From the NCBI RefSeq assembly GCF_001953885.1, contig NZ_MQUS01000005.1, forward strand, positions 124,001 to 188,000: a stretch of 64,000 bases of DNA, in the 5' to 3' direction. The notes beneath the pieces are model-generated. The model saw nothing but the letters and a program-made list of their open reading frames with translations, had not been told where the DNA came from and ran no database searches. Origin of the DNA: Streptomyces sp. IMTB 2501. Lineage in GTDB: Bacteria; Actinomycetota; Actinomycetes; Streptomycetales; Streptomycetaceae. Both the position numbers and the translations under genes were made by a program. Positions 42,318 to 50,667 of the stretch are shown in pieces. Position 1 is the stretch's first letter. Every line of letters begins with the position of its first letter.

Positions 42318-42548
42318 TCAGCCGTGGAGCTGGCTGAGGGTGCTGCCCGCCCCGCACACGGGGACGGCCGCGATGGCACCGGCCGCCAGCGCCAGCGGTG
42401 AGGTGGGCTGGAGAACGGGAAGTACGTTGAGGTTGCCGGTACAGGTCACGGAGTCGGTGTCCAACTCGCGGTCGTCGGCGTGGGCGGGGGCGGCCAGGGC
42501 GGCGACGGACAGGGCGAGGACGGCCGTGGCCAGGAGCTTCTTCATCAT
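42318..42548 (-). CDS. Small secreted hypothetical protein
   Basis: A 76-residue protein with a strong Sec signal (KKLLATAVLALSVAALAAPAHA, cut near residue 24). The mature peptide of about 50 residues has two cysteines in SVTCTGNLNVLPVL and VPVCGAGSTL, with a hydrophobic stretch between them. The two-cysteine, hydrophobic layout loosely recalls chaplin- or rodlin-like surface peptides, but the sequence motifs of those families are absent. Paired ATG codons at 42548 and 42545; ribosome binding site weak. It lies just downstream of the murP gene on the same strand. Confidence 0.7.
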   Translation of the reverse strand: MMKKLLATAVLALSVAALAAPAHADDRELDTDSVTCTGNLNVLPVLQPTSPLALAAGAIAAVPVCGAGSTLSQLHG

Positions 42549-42577
42549 GCCCGGGGAACGACCGGTCGGGCGGGATG

Positions 42578-44008
42578 TCACGCGGGTGCGGCCACACGGG
42601 GACGGCGCGGGAAACCGAAGACGTAGGTCGCCGCGAAACCGACCGCGTACCCGGTGAGCAGCCCGCCCGCGTAGACCGCCACCGCCACCGCCGGGCCCCG
42701 GTTCCCGGTCAGCAGCGGGAACAGTGCCCAGCCCGACGGGCCGATCGCCGTCGCGCCCACCTTGGTGCCGAGCATCGCGAAGAAACCGACGAAGCCTCCG
42801 CCCGCCGCCCCGCCCGCGCAGGCGGTCAGGAACGGCCGGCCGAGTGGCAGCGAGACGCCGTAGATCAGCGGTTCGCCGACACCGAGCAGGCCGGCCGGGA
42901 GGGCCGAGCGGATCGTCGTACGCAGGGAGTCGTGGGAGACGTCGTGGCGCAGCCGGACGTACACCGCGAGCGCCGCGCCCACCTGGCCCGCGCCCGCCAT
43001 GGCCAGCAGGGGCAGCAGCACGGTGTAGCCCTGCTGCTCGATGAGGGTGGTGTGGATGGGGATGAGGGCCTGGTGCAGGCCCAGCATGACCAGGGGCAGG
43101 AAGAGACCGCCGAGAAGCAGTCCGGCGGCCGCCCCGGCGGTGGCCAGCAGCCAGTCGGCCGCCGTGCCGATCGCGGTGGCCGCCGCACCGGCCGCGTACA
43201 TCAGGCCGTACAGCGTCACCAGGCCGGACACGAGGACGGTGACCGTGGGCGTGAGCAGGACGTCCAGCGCGCCCGGCACCCGGCCCCGTACCCACCTCTC
43301 CACCCGGGTCGCGAGCAGCGCCGCGGCCAGCGCGCCGAGCACCCCGCCCTGTCCTGGCGCGAGGTGCGTCCCGAACACCGTCACCTTCGCCACGCCCGGG
43401 TAGACCACGACGGCCGCGACCGCGCCGCCCAGTACGGGGGTGCCGCCGAACTCCTTCGCCGCGTTGACGCCGACGAACACCGCGATCAGCGCCAGGAAGG
43501 CCGACGCGACGGCCGACAGGGCCGGGGTGAGGCCGGGCAGCCAACCGGTGTTCAGCAGCATCCCGTTGACGCCGGACAGGATGCCGCAGCCGATCAGGGC
43601 GGGGATGAGCGGCACGAAGACGTTCGCGATACGGCGCAGGGCGGTCTTGAACGGGGTGGCGTTACGGCGCCGCAGGGCTTCCCGTACGTCGGTGCTGTCG
43701 CGCATGACGGTGGCGTTTCCGAACTCGGTGCCGTGGGGGCCCTGTTGACCGGCCGCGACCCGTGTCGTCACCTCTGCCGTGACCTCGTCGACCACCCCGG
43801 GGCCGAGCACGATCTGCCAGGCGGGCCCGTCGGCCACCACCCCCACCACACCGGGCAGGGCCCGCAGCCCCGCCTCGTCCGCAGCCGCCGGATCGGCGAG
43901 GGACAGCCGGAGGCGGGTCATGCAGTGGGCCACGGAGGTGACGTTGGCCGGGCCGCCGACCCGGTCGAGGACGGCGGCCGCGGTGGCGGCGGGGTGGTCG
44001 TTGCGCAC
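42578..44008 (-). CDS. murP: PTS EIIBC permease, MurP-type
   Basis: A 476-residue phosphotransferase permease. An N-terminal EIIB domain (about 1-85) carries the phosphocysteine in VAHCMTRLRLSL. An EIIC membrane domain (about 115-470) with ten or so helices follows. No EIIA domain is fused, so it needs a shared EIIA such as Crr. Downstream of murR and murQ it most likely imports and phosphorylates N-acetylmuramic acid. GTG 44008 was chosen and lies 16 bases after the murQ stop. The alternative is another amino-sugar EIIBC. Confidence 0.87.
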   Translation of the reverse strand: MRNDHPAATAAAVLDRVGGPANVTSVAHCMTRLRLSLADPAAADEAGLRALPGVVGVVADGPAWQIVLGPGVVDEVTAEVTTRVAAGQQGPHGTEFGNATVMRDSTDVREALRRRNATPFKTALRRIANVFVPLIPALIGCGILSGVNGMLLNTGWLPGLTPALSAVASAFLALIAVFVGVNAAKEFGGTPVLGGAVAAVVVYPGVAKVTVFGTHLAPGQGGVLGALAAALLATRVERWVRGRVPGALDVLLTPTVTVLVSGLVTLYGLMYAAGAAATAIGTAADWLLATAGAAAGLLLGGLFLPLVMLGLHQALIPIHTTLIEQQGYTVLLPLLAMAGAGQVGAALAVYVRLRHDVSHDSLRTTIRSALPAGLLGVGEPLIYGVSLPLGRPFLTACAGGAAGGGFVGFFAMLGTKVGATAIGPSGWALFPLLTGNRGPAVAVAVYAGGLLTGYAVGFAATYVFGFPRRPRVAAPA

Positions 44009-44024
44009 GCCCCGAGCGTGCGGG

Positions 44025-44948
44025 TCAGCGGGGCGCGTGCGCCAGCGCGGCACGCAGATGCCCGCCGGACTCCTCCAGAAGGCGGGCGGCCGTCGGGCCG
44101 TCGACGCCGGTGAGGAGGGCGAGGATGGCGTTCTTCACTTCCCCTCCGGACTCGGTGAGGGCCTTCTCGATCTCCGCGTCCGAGGCGCCCGTGGCCAGGG
44201 ACACGATCCGGCGGGAGCGGGCCCGGAGCTTGTCGTTCGACGCCCGTACGTCGACCATCAGATTCCCGTAGGTCTTGCCGAGCCGGATCATCGTGATCGT
44301 CGAGAGCATGTTGAGGACCAGCTTCTGGGCCGTACCGGCCTTCAGCCGCGTGGACCCGGTGATCAGCTCGGGCCCCACGACGACCTCGATACCGTGCTCG
44401 GCTGCGGCCGCGAGCGCGCTGTCCGCGTTGCAGGACAGGCCGACGGTCAGGGCGCCCAGGGCGCGGGCGTGCTCGACGGCGCCGATCGCGTAGGGGGTGC
44501 GCCCAGAGGCGGAGATGCCTACGACGGTGTCGGCGGGGGCGAGTTTCAGGGCGTCCAGGTCCTGCCGGGCCAGCTCCCCGGAGTCCTCGGCACCCTCCAC
44601 CGAGGTGACCATGGCCGTGGGTCCGCCCGCGATCAGGCCGACGACCTGCCCGGGATCGGTGTTGAAGGTCGGCGGGCACTCGGAGGCGTCCAGCACCCCC
44701 AGCCGCCCGGCGGTACCGGCACCGGCGTAGATCAGCCGACCGCCGTTCGCCATGCGTTCGGCCACGGCGTCGATGGCGGCGGCGATCCGGGGCAACTGGG
44801 CCGCCACGGCGGTGGGCACGGCGGCGTCCTCGCCGTTCATCAGGCGGGCGATGTCGAGGGTGGACAGACGGTCGATGTCGGAGAGTTCGGGACGGAAGGC
44901 TTCGGTGGTCAGGGAAGCCAGCTGACTGCGCAGCTCATGCGAGGTCAT
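44025..44948 (-). CDS. murQ: N-acetylmuramic acid 6-phosphate etherase
   Basis: A 307-residue SIS-domain lyase that cuts the lactyl ether of MurNAc-6-P to give GlcNAc-6-P and D-lactate. Markers are GRLIYAGAGTAGRLGVLDASE, CPPTFNTDPGQVVGLIAGG and the catalytic-region glutamates in EGAEDSGE. A C-terminal helical segment (about 240-300) closes the fold. The product feeds NagA, encoded 23 kb away in this window, so the two loci form one recycling route from peptidoglycan to glycolysis. It is the middle gene of murR-murQ-murP. Confidence 0.95.
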   Translation of the reverse strand: MTSHELRSQLASLTTEAFRPELSDIDRLSTLDIARLMNGEDAAVPTAVAAQLPRIAAAIDAVAERMANGGRLIYAGAGTAGRLGVLDASECPPTFNTDPGQVVGLIAGGPTAMVTSVEGAEDSGELARQDLDALKLAPADTVVGISASGRTPYAIGAVEHARALGALTVGLSCNADSALAAAAEHGIEVVVGPELITGSTRLKAGTAQKLVLNMLSTITMIRLGKTYGNLMVDVRASNDKLRARSRRIVSLATGASDAEIEKALTESGGEVKNAILALLTGVDGPTAARLLEESGGHLRAALAHAPR

Positions 44949-44994
44949 GGGGGGTGGCTCTCTCAGGTCCGGGTGCTGTTGTGCGTGCTGATGC

Positions 44995-45900
44995 TCACCT
45001 GCGGTCGGTGCGATGCCGGTGAGCCAGCGCCTCGTACGACGCGGCCAGCGCGGGCGCAGCCGTCTCGTACGTCCGCTGGGCCACTCCCACGAACAAACAG
45101 TCCACCACGAGCAGTTGACTCGTCCGCGAGGACATCGCGGCCGGTCGCAGCTCGCTCTCCCGTGAGGTGGACGTGGTCAGTACGTGGTCGGCGTACTGGG
45201 TGACCGGTGAGTCGGGCCGGCCGGTGATGGCCACGGTCGTGGCCCCGTGCTCGAACGCGACCCGCAGCGGCTCGATGACGTCCCCCGTCGAACCGGAGTG
45301 GGTGATCGCGATCGCCACGTCGCCCGACCGGAGCTGCACCGCGTTGGTCACCGCCAGGTGCGGATCGCTGTGGGCGTGGGCTATGAGCCCTATCCGCAGC
45401 AGCTTCTGCGTGAGGTCCTGGGCGACGAGCCCGGACGCGCCGATGCCGTACACATCGGTACGCCGGGCCCCGGCCAGCGCGGCCACGGCGGCGCCGAGCT
45501 GGCCGGTGTCGAGCCCGGCCGCCGTGTCGGCGAGGGTCTGCTGCTCCTCGTAGGCGAGCTTGGCGACGACGTCGGCGATGGGGTCGTCCACCGCGATGTC
45601 GGTGGTGATCGCGGGCGCGCGGCCCGACTGCTGCTGCGCGGCGAGCCCGGCGAGGGCGAGCCGCAGATCGCGGTAGCCGGGGTAGCCGAGGAGCCGGGCG
45701 GTGCGGACGACGGTGGCCTCGCTGGTGCCGGTGAGCTCGGCGAGGCCGGTGACCGTGAGGGCGGCGCAGCCGGCCGGGTCGTTCGCCACGGCCTCGGCGA
45801 CGCGTTGCATGGACCGGGTCATGGAAGGGGCGAGGGTGCGCACCTTGGCGGCGAGCGAGCCGCCCGGACTGCCGAAAATTTCCTTCACGTCCTGGGTCAC
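44995..45900 (-). CDS. murR: MurR/RpiR family transcriptional regulator
   Basis: A 301-residue regulator with an RpiR-type helix-turn-helix (about 20-90: MTRSMQRVAEAVANDP, LAELTGTSEATVVRTARLLGY) and a SIS sugar-phosphate-binding domain (about 125-265: VYGIGASGLVAQDLTQKLLR). It should sense MurNAc-6-P or a related ester and repress the mur operon. It is the first gene, 46 bases before murQ. GTG 45900 was chosen to give the family N-terminus. Two GAAA-TTTC palindromes, one overlapping the start, suggest autoregulation. Confidence 0.9.
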   Translation of the reverse strand: MTQDVKEIFGSPGGSLAAKVRTLAPSMTRSMQRVAEAVANDPAGCAALTVTGLAELTGTSEATVVRTARLLGYPGYRDLRLALAGLAAQQQSGRAPAITTDIAVDDPIADVVAKLAYEEQQTLADTAAGLDTGQLGAAVAALAGARRTDVYGIGASGLVAQDLTQKLLRIGLIAHAHSDPHLAVTNAVQLRSGDVAIAITHSGSTGDVIEPLRVAFEHGATTVAITGRPDSPVTQYADHVLTTSTSRESELRPAAMSSRTSQLLVVDCLFVGVAQRTYETAAPALAASYEALAHRHRTDRR

Positions 45901-45917
45901 AGATGAAAGATATTTTC
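45874..45917 (-). promoter_or_regulatory. Two RpiR-type operator-like palindromes at the murR start
   Basis: GAAAATTTC (45874-45882, inside the first codons of murR) and GAAAGATATTTTC (45905-45917, five bases before its GTG) both have GAAA/TTTC arms and AT-rich centres in otherwise GC-rich DNA. RpiR-family sites commonly have such arms, so they are likely operators. Confidence 0.55.
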
Positions 45918-45947
45918 GGTTCGGTGTGGTGGTCAAGAGTGCGCACA

Positions 45948-46340
45948 ATGGGTTCCATGGATCCCATCAGTCCCCTTGAGCAGGCCTTGCACGCTGCCCG
46001 GGCCCTCGTGCTCGCCGATCTGGTCGCGGGTGAGGTCGCGGAGGCGGACGTGGTCTCGCTGGTCGAGGACTCCGTCATGGAGCGGCGCTGGTGGGTCGAG
46101 CAGTGGCCGGAAGGCGTCGCCTTTGTCGCCGGGCTGATCGCCCAGGACGTCCAGGACGCACTGCTGGATCGGTACGGCCGCTGGCCGCTGTGCCCGGTGT
46201 GCGGCACCGGCGACCCGCACGCGCTGGACGTGGAGCCCGAGCTGGGCCCCGACCCGCAGTGGGTGTGCCACAAGGCGGGGGTGAGGGTCGCGGCGGTGGG
46301 CTCGCTGGGCTCGGCCACCGGCGGAATGACCTCGTCGTGA
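45948..46340 (+). CDS. Hypothetical protein with a zinc-finger-like CxxC motif
   Basis: A 130-residue acidic protein, mostly helical in its first half (EQALHAARALVLADLVAGEV, YGRWPLCPVCGTGDPHALDV), followed by WVCHKAG. The CxxC plus a later Cys-His suggests one zinc site. I recall similar small proteins in Streptomyces without an assigned role. ATG 45948 was used, and ATG 45957 is an alternative. It is divergent from murR and overlaps the next gene by four bases, so those two are coupled. Confidence 0.7.
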   Translation: MGSMDPISPLEQALHAARALVLADLVAGEVAEADVVSLVEDSVMERRWWVEQWPEGVAFVAGLIAQDVQDALLDRYGRWPLCPVCGTGDPHALDVEPELGPDPQWVCHKAGVRVAAVGSLGSATGGMTSS

Positions 46341-46615
46341 CGCTGTACATCGACCCGCCCGCCTGGCCCGGCCACGGCCGTATGTGGTCGCACCTGGTGA
46401 GCGATGTGTCGTACGACGAACTGCACGCGTTCGCCGAGCGGTTGGGCGTGCCGAGGCGCGCCTTCGAGCGCGACCACTACGACCTTCCGGCGCACCGGTA
46501 CGCGGACGCGGTGGCGGCCGGGGCGGTGGAGGTACGCAGCCGCGAAGTGGTGCGGCTGCTCAGGGAGTCGGGGCTGCGCAGGCCCAAGGGACTTGCGCGG
46601 CGGCCCGGTTCGTAG
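46337..46615 (+). CDS. DUF4031 domain protein
   Basis: A 92-residue protein covering a whole DUF4031 domain: LYIDPPAWPGHGRMWSHLVSD, YDELHAFAERLGVPRRAFERD and HYDLPAHRYADAV. The family is widespread in actinobacteria and has no assigned function; the His and Asp residues could form a metal site. It is translationally coupled to the preceding zinc-finger-like protein and convergent with the mycothiol-transferase fusion gene. Confidence 0.88.
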   Translation: MTLYIDPPAWPGHGRMWSHLVSDVSYDELHAFAERLGVPRRAFERDHYDLPAHRYADAVAAGAVEVRSREVVRLLRESGLRRPKGLARRPGS

Positions 46616-46623
46616 CCGCCGGC

Positions 46624-47691
46624 TCAGCGGTTCAGTTCGTAGGCCACGAGCTTGTCGTCGGCGCTGACCTGCTGGAATCCCGCGCGCGAGACCACGGCGC
46701 GGGACGCGGCGTTGTCCGGGTCGATCTTCGCCAGCAGCGTCCGTACGTCGTCGCGGGCCAGCGCCCACCGCGACAGGGCGCGCAGGGCCTCGGTGGCGTA
46801 CCCCTGGCCACGGGCGGTCTCGGCGAGGTCGTAGCCGATCTCGACGCGTCCGTCCGCGCCCGGGGCGCCGTGGAAGCCCATGGCGCCGACGGCGCGGCCG
46901 TCCTCCGTGCGGACCAGGACGAAGACGTTGAACTCGGGCCGGTGCACGCCCGCCTCGTACGCCTTGAGCAGCAGACCGGCGGCGTCCCGGGTGCCCTCGT
47001 ACGGCCCGCCCTCGACCCAGTCGAAGCCGCCGTCGCCGCCCAGGCGCAGCTGGTGGGCGGCGGCCGGGCGCAGGCCGGTGAGGGTGAGGCGTCCGGCGGG
47101 GATGACGAGGTTGTTGTGCCAGCGCCACTCGGTGACCGGGGCGCGGCCGGGCAGCTCGCCGCGGCCGGTGGCCCACAGCAGGGTCGGCCAGGGGGCGGGG
47201 CCGGGCTGGACGTGCGGGAAGAGGCAGGCCAGGACGGACTCGGCGAGGTCGGCCGGCGGCTCGTAGGGGATGCCCAGGCCCTCCGCCATGTCATGGGTGT
47301 GGAGCAGCACCTCGGCGACGCCCATCGCGGCGAAGCCCACCCGGTCGGCGCTGCGGAAGGGGTAGGGGTGGAAGGCGCGGACGCCGGGCGGGGCGGTGCG
47401 GACGGCGGCGGCGAGCAGGGCGCCGGTCGTCTCGATGACGTGCAGCAGGCTCGCGTTGTCGGTGCCCTCGTCGAGGGTCAGCTCGAAGGGGACGTAGGCG
47501 TCCTGTGCGCGTCCGGCCAGGTTGGCGGCGTAGGCGACGAGGTCGTCGGCGACATGGACCGCGGTGGTGTGGCAGTCCCACTCCAGCCGTCCGGCCGGGA
47601 CGGCCCTCCAGTCCCGGTCCACCGCCGCGCGCAGCACCGTGGTGCAGCCGGTCACGGCCTCGATCACGTCATCCCCGTTTGTCGCTCGCAT
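46624..47691 (-). CDS. Mycothiol-transferase-like (DinB/MDMPI) fused to GNAT acetyltransferase
   Basis: A 355-residue two-domain protein. Residues 1-200 resemble a maleylpyruvate-isomerase/DinB helical bundle (LEWDCHTTAVHVADDLVAYA, GVAEVLLHTHDMAEGLGIPY), with the histidines expected for a metal site. Residues 205-355 are a complete GNAT domain (HNNLVIPAGRLTLTGLRP, YDLAETARGQGYATEALRAL, NAASRAVVSRAGFQ). The first domain family uses mycothiol; the second acetylates amines or protein N-termini. The fusion suggests the two act on one substrate, which is not known. Confidence 0.83.
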   Translation of the reverse strand: MRATNGDDVIEAVTGCTTVLRAAVDRDWRAVPAGRLEWDCHTTAVHVADDLVAYAANLAGRAQDAYVPFELTLDEGTDNASLLHVIETTGALLAAAVRTAPPGVRAFHPYPFRSADRVGFAAMGVAEVLLHTHDMAEGLGIPYEPPADLAESVLACLFPHVQPGPAPWPTLLWATGRGELPGRAPVTEWRWHNNLVIPAGRLTLTGLRPAAAHQLRLGGDGGFDWVEGGPYEGTRDAAGLLLKAYEAGVHRPEFNVFVLVRTEDGRAVGAMGFHGAPGADGRVEIGYDLAETARGQGYATEALRALSRWALARDDVRTLLAKIDPDNAASRAVVSRAGFQQVSADDKLVAYELNR

Positions 47692-47719
47692 GGGGCGAAC
47701 CCTAAGGGGGTCTCTTCCC

Positions 47720-48367
47720 TCAGGTCGACAGCATTTCCAGCTCGGCCGAGAGGTTGTAGCGGGCGGTGGCCTCCCAGTGCTCCTGTCCGTACGGGGTGCG
47801 GAACAGCCTTGGCAGGCCGAGGAGTTGACGCAGAACCGCCGCACGTCCCTCCCGGAAGGCGTCGTTGGGCACGAAGTGGTACTCCTCGCGCACTTCCGCC
47901 GTGTAGGCGGCGTACGCCGACGGGGGCGCGGCCAGGATCGCCAGGTCGGCGTCACACAGCACCTGGCCGTCGCGGTCGTCGTCGGCCGGGTCGTGCGTGA
48001 CGGTGAGCCGCACCAGCCGGGCCACCTCGGCGGTCCTGTCCGGCGAGACCCCGGCCTCGGGCAGCGCACGCTCGGCGAGCCGGGCGGACCGCTCCTCGTT
48101 CGTCGACCGCTCGGGCAGATACACGGCGTCGTGGAACCAGGCGGCCAGCCGCACGACGTCCGGATCGGCGGCGTACTCCGCCAGCACGTCGACACGGCCG
48201 AGCACGGCCGCCAGGTGCTCCACGGTGTGGTACCGCCGCTGCGGCTCCTGCCAGCGGCGCAGCAGGGCGTCGGCGTACCGGTACGGGTCCGGGGCGCAGG
48301 AGTCGTCGTCCCGTACCGCGAGCAGAGCACGCAGCCAGCGGGAACGCAGGTCGTCAAGATCGGCCAT
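47720..48367 (-). CDS. HD-domain metal-dependent phosphohydrolase-like protein
   Basis: A 215-residue all-helical protein. HD-type metal ligands are in RRYHTVEHLAAVL and AWFHDAVYLP (H, then HD), with a later Asp in LCDADLAIL. Related proteins are nucleotidases or orphan HD hydrolases, and the true substrate here is not known. No signal or membrane segment is present. It is divergent from the mycothiol-enzyme pseudogene and 28 bases downstream of the fusion gene on the same strand. Confidence 0.85.
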   Translation of the reverse strand: MADLDDLRSRWLRALLAVRDDDSCAPDPYRYADALLRRWQEPQRRYHTVEHLAAVLGRVDVLAEYAADPDVVRLAAWFHDAVYLPERSTNEERSARLAERALPEAGVSPDRTAEVARLVRLTVTHDPADDDRDGQVLCDADLAILAAPPSAYAAYTAEVREEYHFVPNDAFREGRAAVLRQLLGLPRLFRTPYGQEHWEATARYNLSAELEMLST

Positions 48368-48774
48368 GCCACCATTCTCCCGCCGGGCCACCCGATGCAC
48401 CTGGCGTGGCCCCATGACTGACGTACAGGACGTACGGGATCCCCAACTCCCCGGTCGGCTGCTCGCCGTCGAGCGGGACGTGTTGATACCGCTGCTGCGG
48501 TCGCGTCCGGACACGGACTTCGCCCTGCCGACCGGTGCGTGTCCCGGATGGTCGGTGCAGGATGTGCCGGCGCACCGCTCGGCCGCGTTGACACGGGTGG
48601 TGCAGGGCCGCTTCGAGAAGGGCGTGTTCTCGCCGGAGTCCAACGACCGGGACATCGCCGAGCGGGCCGCGTGGCCGAACGCGCGGGTCGTGGACGAGCT
48701 GGAGCGCGGGACGACCGAGGCCGGGCCGGTGATCGCCGAGGCGGGCGGGGTGCTGGACATGATCGCGCTGGGGA

Positions 48775-48812
48775 TGGGGGTCCCCCCACGCCTTTAGGGC
48801 AGTGGGGGAGGG
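48775..48812 (+). repeat. 38-bp palindromic REP-like element inside a gene
   Basis: TGGGGGTCCCCCC at the left end and GTGGGGGAGGG at the right end flank a short centre. The same ends occur at 57693-57734. Removing these 38 bases restores the reading frame as ALG-MHAGDVREVFGE, so the element appears to have inserted into the coding sequence. Confidence 0.75.
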
Positions 48813-48860
48813 TGCACGCGGGTGATGTGCGCGAGGTCTTCGGGGAGCCGGGGGCGTACG

Positions 48861-48921
<61 letters not shown>

Positions 48922-49259
48922 CTGCCGGACGCGCTGACGCTGCTGGTCCGGGTCACCCGCGAGAAGGAGCACCTGCCGCTGCACGCCGACCTGGACGACG
49001 TGGACGAGCCGCTGCGGCTCGGCGCGGCGGTGGCGGCGGCCCGCCCGCGCGGTACATCGGCGACGCGGCCACGCTCGTACGGCTCTACGCGGGGCGGCCG
49101 GTCGGTGCGGGCGGGTACGAGCTGGCCGGCGCCCGGGAGGCGGAACTCAACATCTTCGGATGAGGGCGCCCCCGTACAGGCGTAGTCTTGGAATTGGACT
49201 AGACCTGTAGCCGCCGGCGGTACGCGTACGCGCCGGGGAACGCCGAGGAATGGGGTGCC

Positions 49260-49955
49260 ATGAGCAAGCGTGCAGTCCTGGAGGTGATCGCGCTCGACGC
49301 CGAGGACGCGGTCGCCGCCCAGGCCGGAGGCGCGGACCGCCTGGAGCTGGTCACCGACATGGCGGCCGACGGGCTGACCCCGTCGGTGGCCGTCTTCGCC
49401 GGGATCCGTGCCGCCGTCGACATCGACCTGCGCGTGATGCTCCGCCTCGCGGACGGGTTCGCGGCCGGTGACGTGGAGCGGCTCGTGGGGGTGGCAGGAG
49501 AGCTGCGGGCGGCCGGCGCCGACCAGTTCGTGCTCGGGTTCCTCGACGCGGACGGCGGGGTGGACCTGGCGGCGGTGGAGCGGGTGGTCGACGCGCTGGA
49601 CGGCTGCGCGTGGACCTTCCACCGGGCGATCGACCGGGCCGCCGACCGCGACGCCCTGCGCAAGCAGCTCGCCGACCTGCCGGGACTGGACACCTACCTG
49701 ACCGCGGGTGCCGCCGACGGCGTGGACGAGGGGCTGCCCACGCTGGTCGCGGAGGCGGGACGGCGCGGGGAGCCGGGCTACGACCAGACGCTCCTCGTCG
49801 GCGGCGGCCTGCGCCTGGAGCATGTGAGGCCGCTGCGCAGCGCCGGGATCGACGCGTTCCACATCGGCGGTGCGGCGCGCCCCTCCGGGTGGGAGGGGCC
49901 GGTTTCCGAGCGGTTCGTGGCCGAGTGGCGGAGGGTGTTGGACGGGGAGCAGTAA
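49260..49955 (+). CDS. cutC: Copper homeostasis protein CutC family
   Basis: A 231-residue TIM-barrel protein. Landmarks are VLEVIALDAEDAVAAQAGGADRLEL, RVMLRLADGF, FVLGFLDADGGVD, WTFHRAIDRAADR and the C-terminal HIGGAARPSGW. CutC was first tied to copper tolerance in E. coli, but its real function is unsettled, and no copper transporters or chaperones are adjacent here. Length and motif order are normal. It follows the broken mycothiol-enzyme gene by about 95 bases and has its own upstream region. Confidence 0.92.
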   Translation: MSKRAVLEVIALDAEDAVAAQAGGADRLELVTDMAADGLTPSVAVFAGIRAAVDIDLRVMLRLADGFAAGDVERLVGVAGELRAAGADQFVLGFLDADGGVDLAAVERVVDALDGCAWTFHRAIDRAADRDALRKQLADLPGLDTYLTAGAADGVDEGLPTLVAEAGRRGEPGYDQTLLVGGGLRLEHVRPLRSAGIDAFHIGGAARPSGWEGPVSERFVAEWRRVLDGEQ

Positions 49956-49972
49956 GGCCTCGTCCGGTGTTC

Positions 49973-50632
49973 TCACGCCGTCGCGAGCACGACCAGGACG
50001 AACAGGAACACGATCCCGAAGCCCGTGAGCGGGAGCAGGCCGAACATTCCGGCCGGGCGGCGGAACACAGGGAGGCCCGGGTCCAGGCCGGGGCCCAGGG
50101 CGGCCGTCGGTGCGGGGAGCTTGCGGATCCTGGACAGGGTGAAGAGGTTGATCAGCAGCGTGACGGGCGTGATGAGCACCGACATCGGACCCCACCAGCC
50201 CTGCGCCAGCGTGTCCGACTGCATCTTCCGGAAGACGGCGAGCCCGCAGGTGTGGCAGAAGGTGCCCTTCCGCCACAGGTTCCTCATCACGATCAACATG
50301 CCCTGGTGGCCACGGACGGTCACCCGCGCGGCGGGCCCGGCGCCGCACACGTCGCACCCGGGACCGGCGGGCGCCTGCTGGGGCGCGACGGGCCGGCTGT
50401 GGTCGACGGGTGCCTGCTGGTACGGAGCCTGAGGACGACCGTAGCCGCCGGGCGCCTGCTGGGGCGGGTACGGCGCGGGCGCCGTCTGCTGATACGGCCC
50501 CGGCGCCGGTGCCGGCTGCTGGTACGTCCCGGGCGTCTGCGCGTACGGCCCGGGAGCCTGCTGGTACGGCCCGGGTGTCTGCTGGTAGCCGGGATACGGG
50601 GACGGCGGTGTGCTCAACGGAGGCCTTTCCAT
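49973..50632 (-). CDS. Membrane protein with proline/glutamine-rich N-terminus and zinc motif
   Basis: A 219-residue protein. Residues 1-95 are a low-complexity tail built of PGPYQQTP-like repeats. About 100-145 holds four cysteines in CDVCGAG and FCHTCGLAVF, a likely zinc ribbon. Two hydrophobic segments follow, MSVLITPVTLLINLFTLS and a final helix near the end (LLPLTGFGIVFLFVLVVLA). Similar proteins are common in Streptomyces with no known role; the tail may be an interaction region at the hyphal membrane. It is convergent with cutC. Confidence 0.78.
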   Translation of the reverse strand: MERPPLSTPPSPYPGYQQTPGPYQQAPGPYAQTPGTYQQPAPAPGPYQQTAPAPYPPQQAPGGYGRPQAPYQQAPVDHSRPVAPQQAPAGPGCDVCGAGPAARVTVRGHQGMLIVMRNLWRKGTFCHTCGLAVFRKMQSDTLAQGWWGPMSVLITPVTLLINLFTLSRIRKLPAPTAALGPGLDPGLPVFRRPAGMFGLLPLTGFGIVFLFVLVVLATA

Positions 50633-50667
50633 GGGGACGTGACGAAACCGGAGAGCACCTTAGGCCG

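Noticed and set aside
42318..42548. Chaplin or rodlin surface protein
   Set aside because: The small secreted protein has two cysteines and a signal peptide but lacks the conserved chaplin domain and rodlin sequence.
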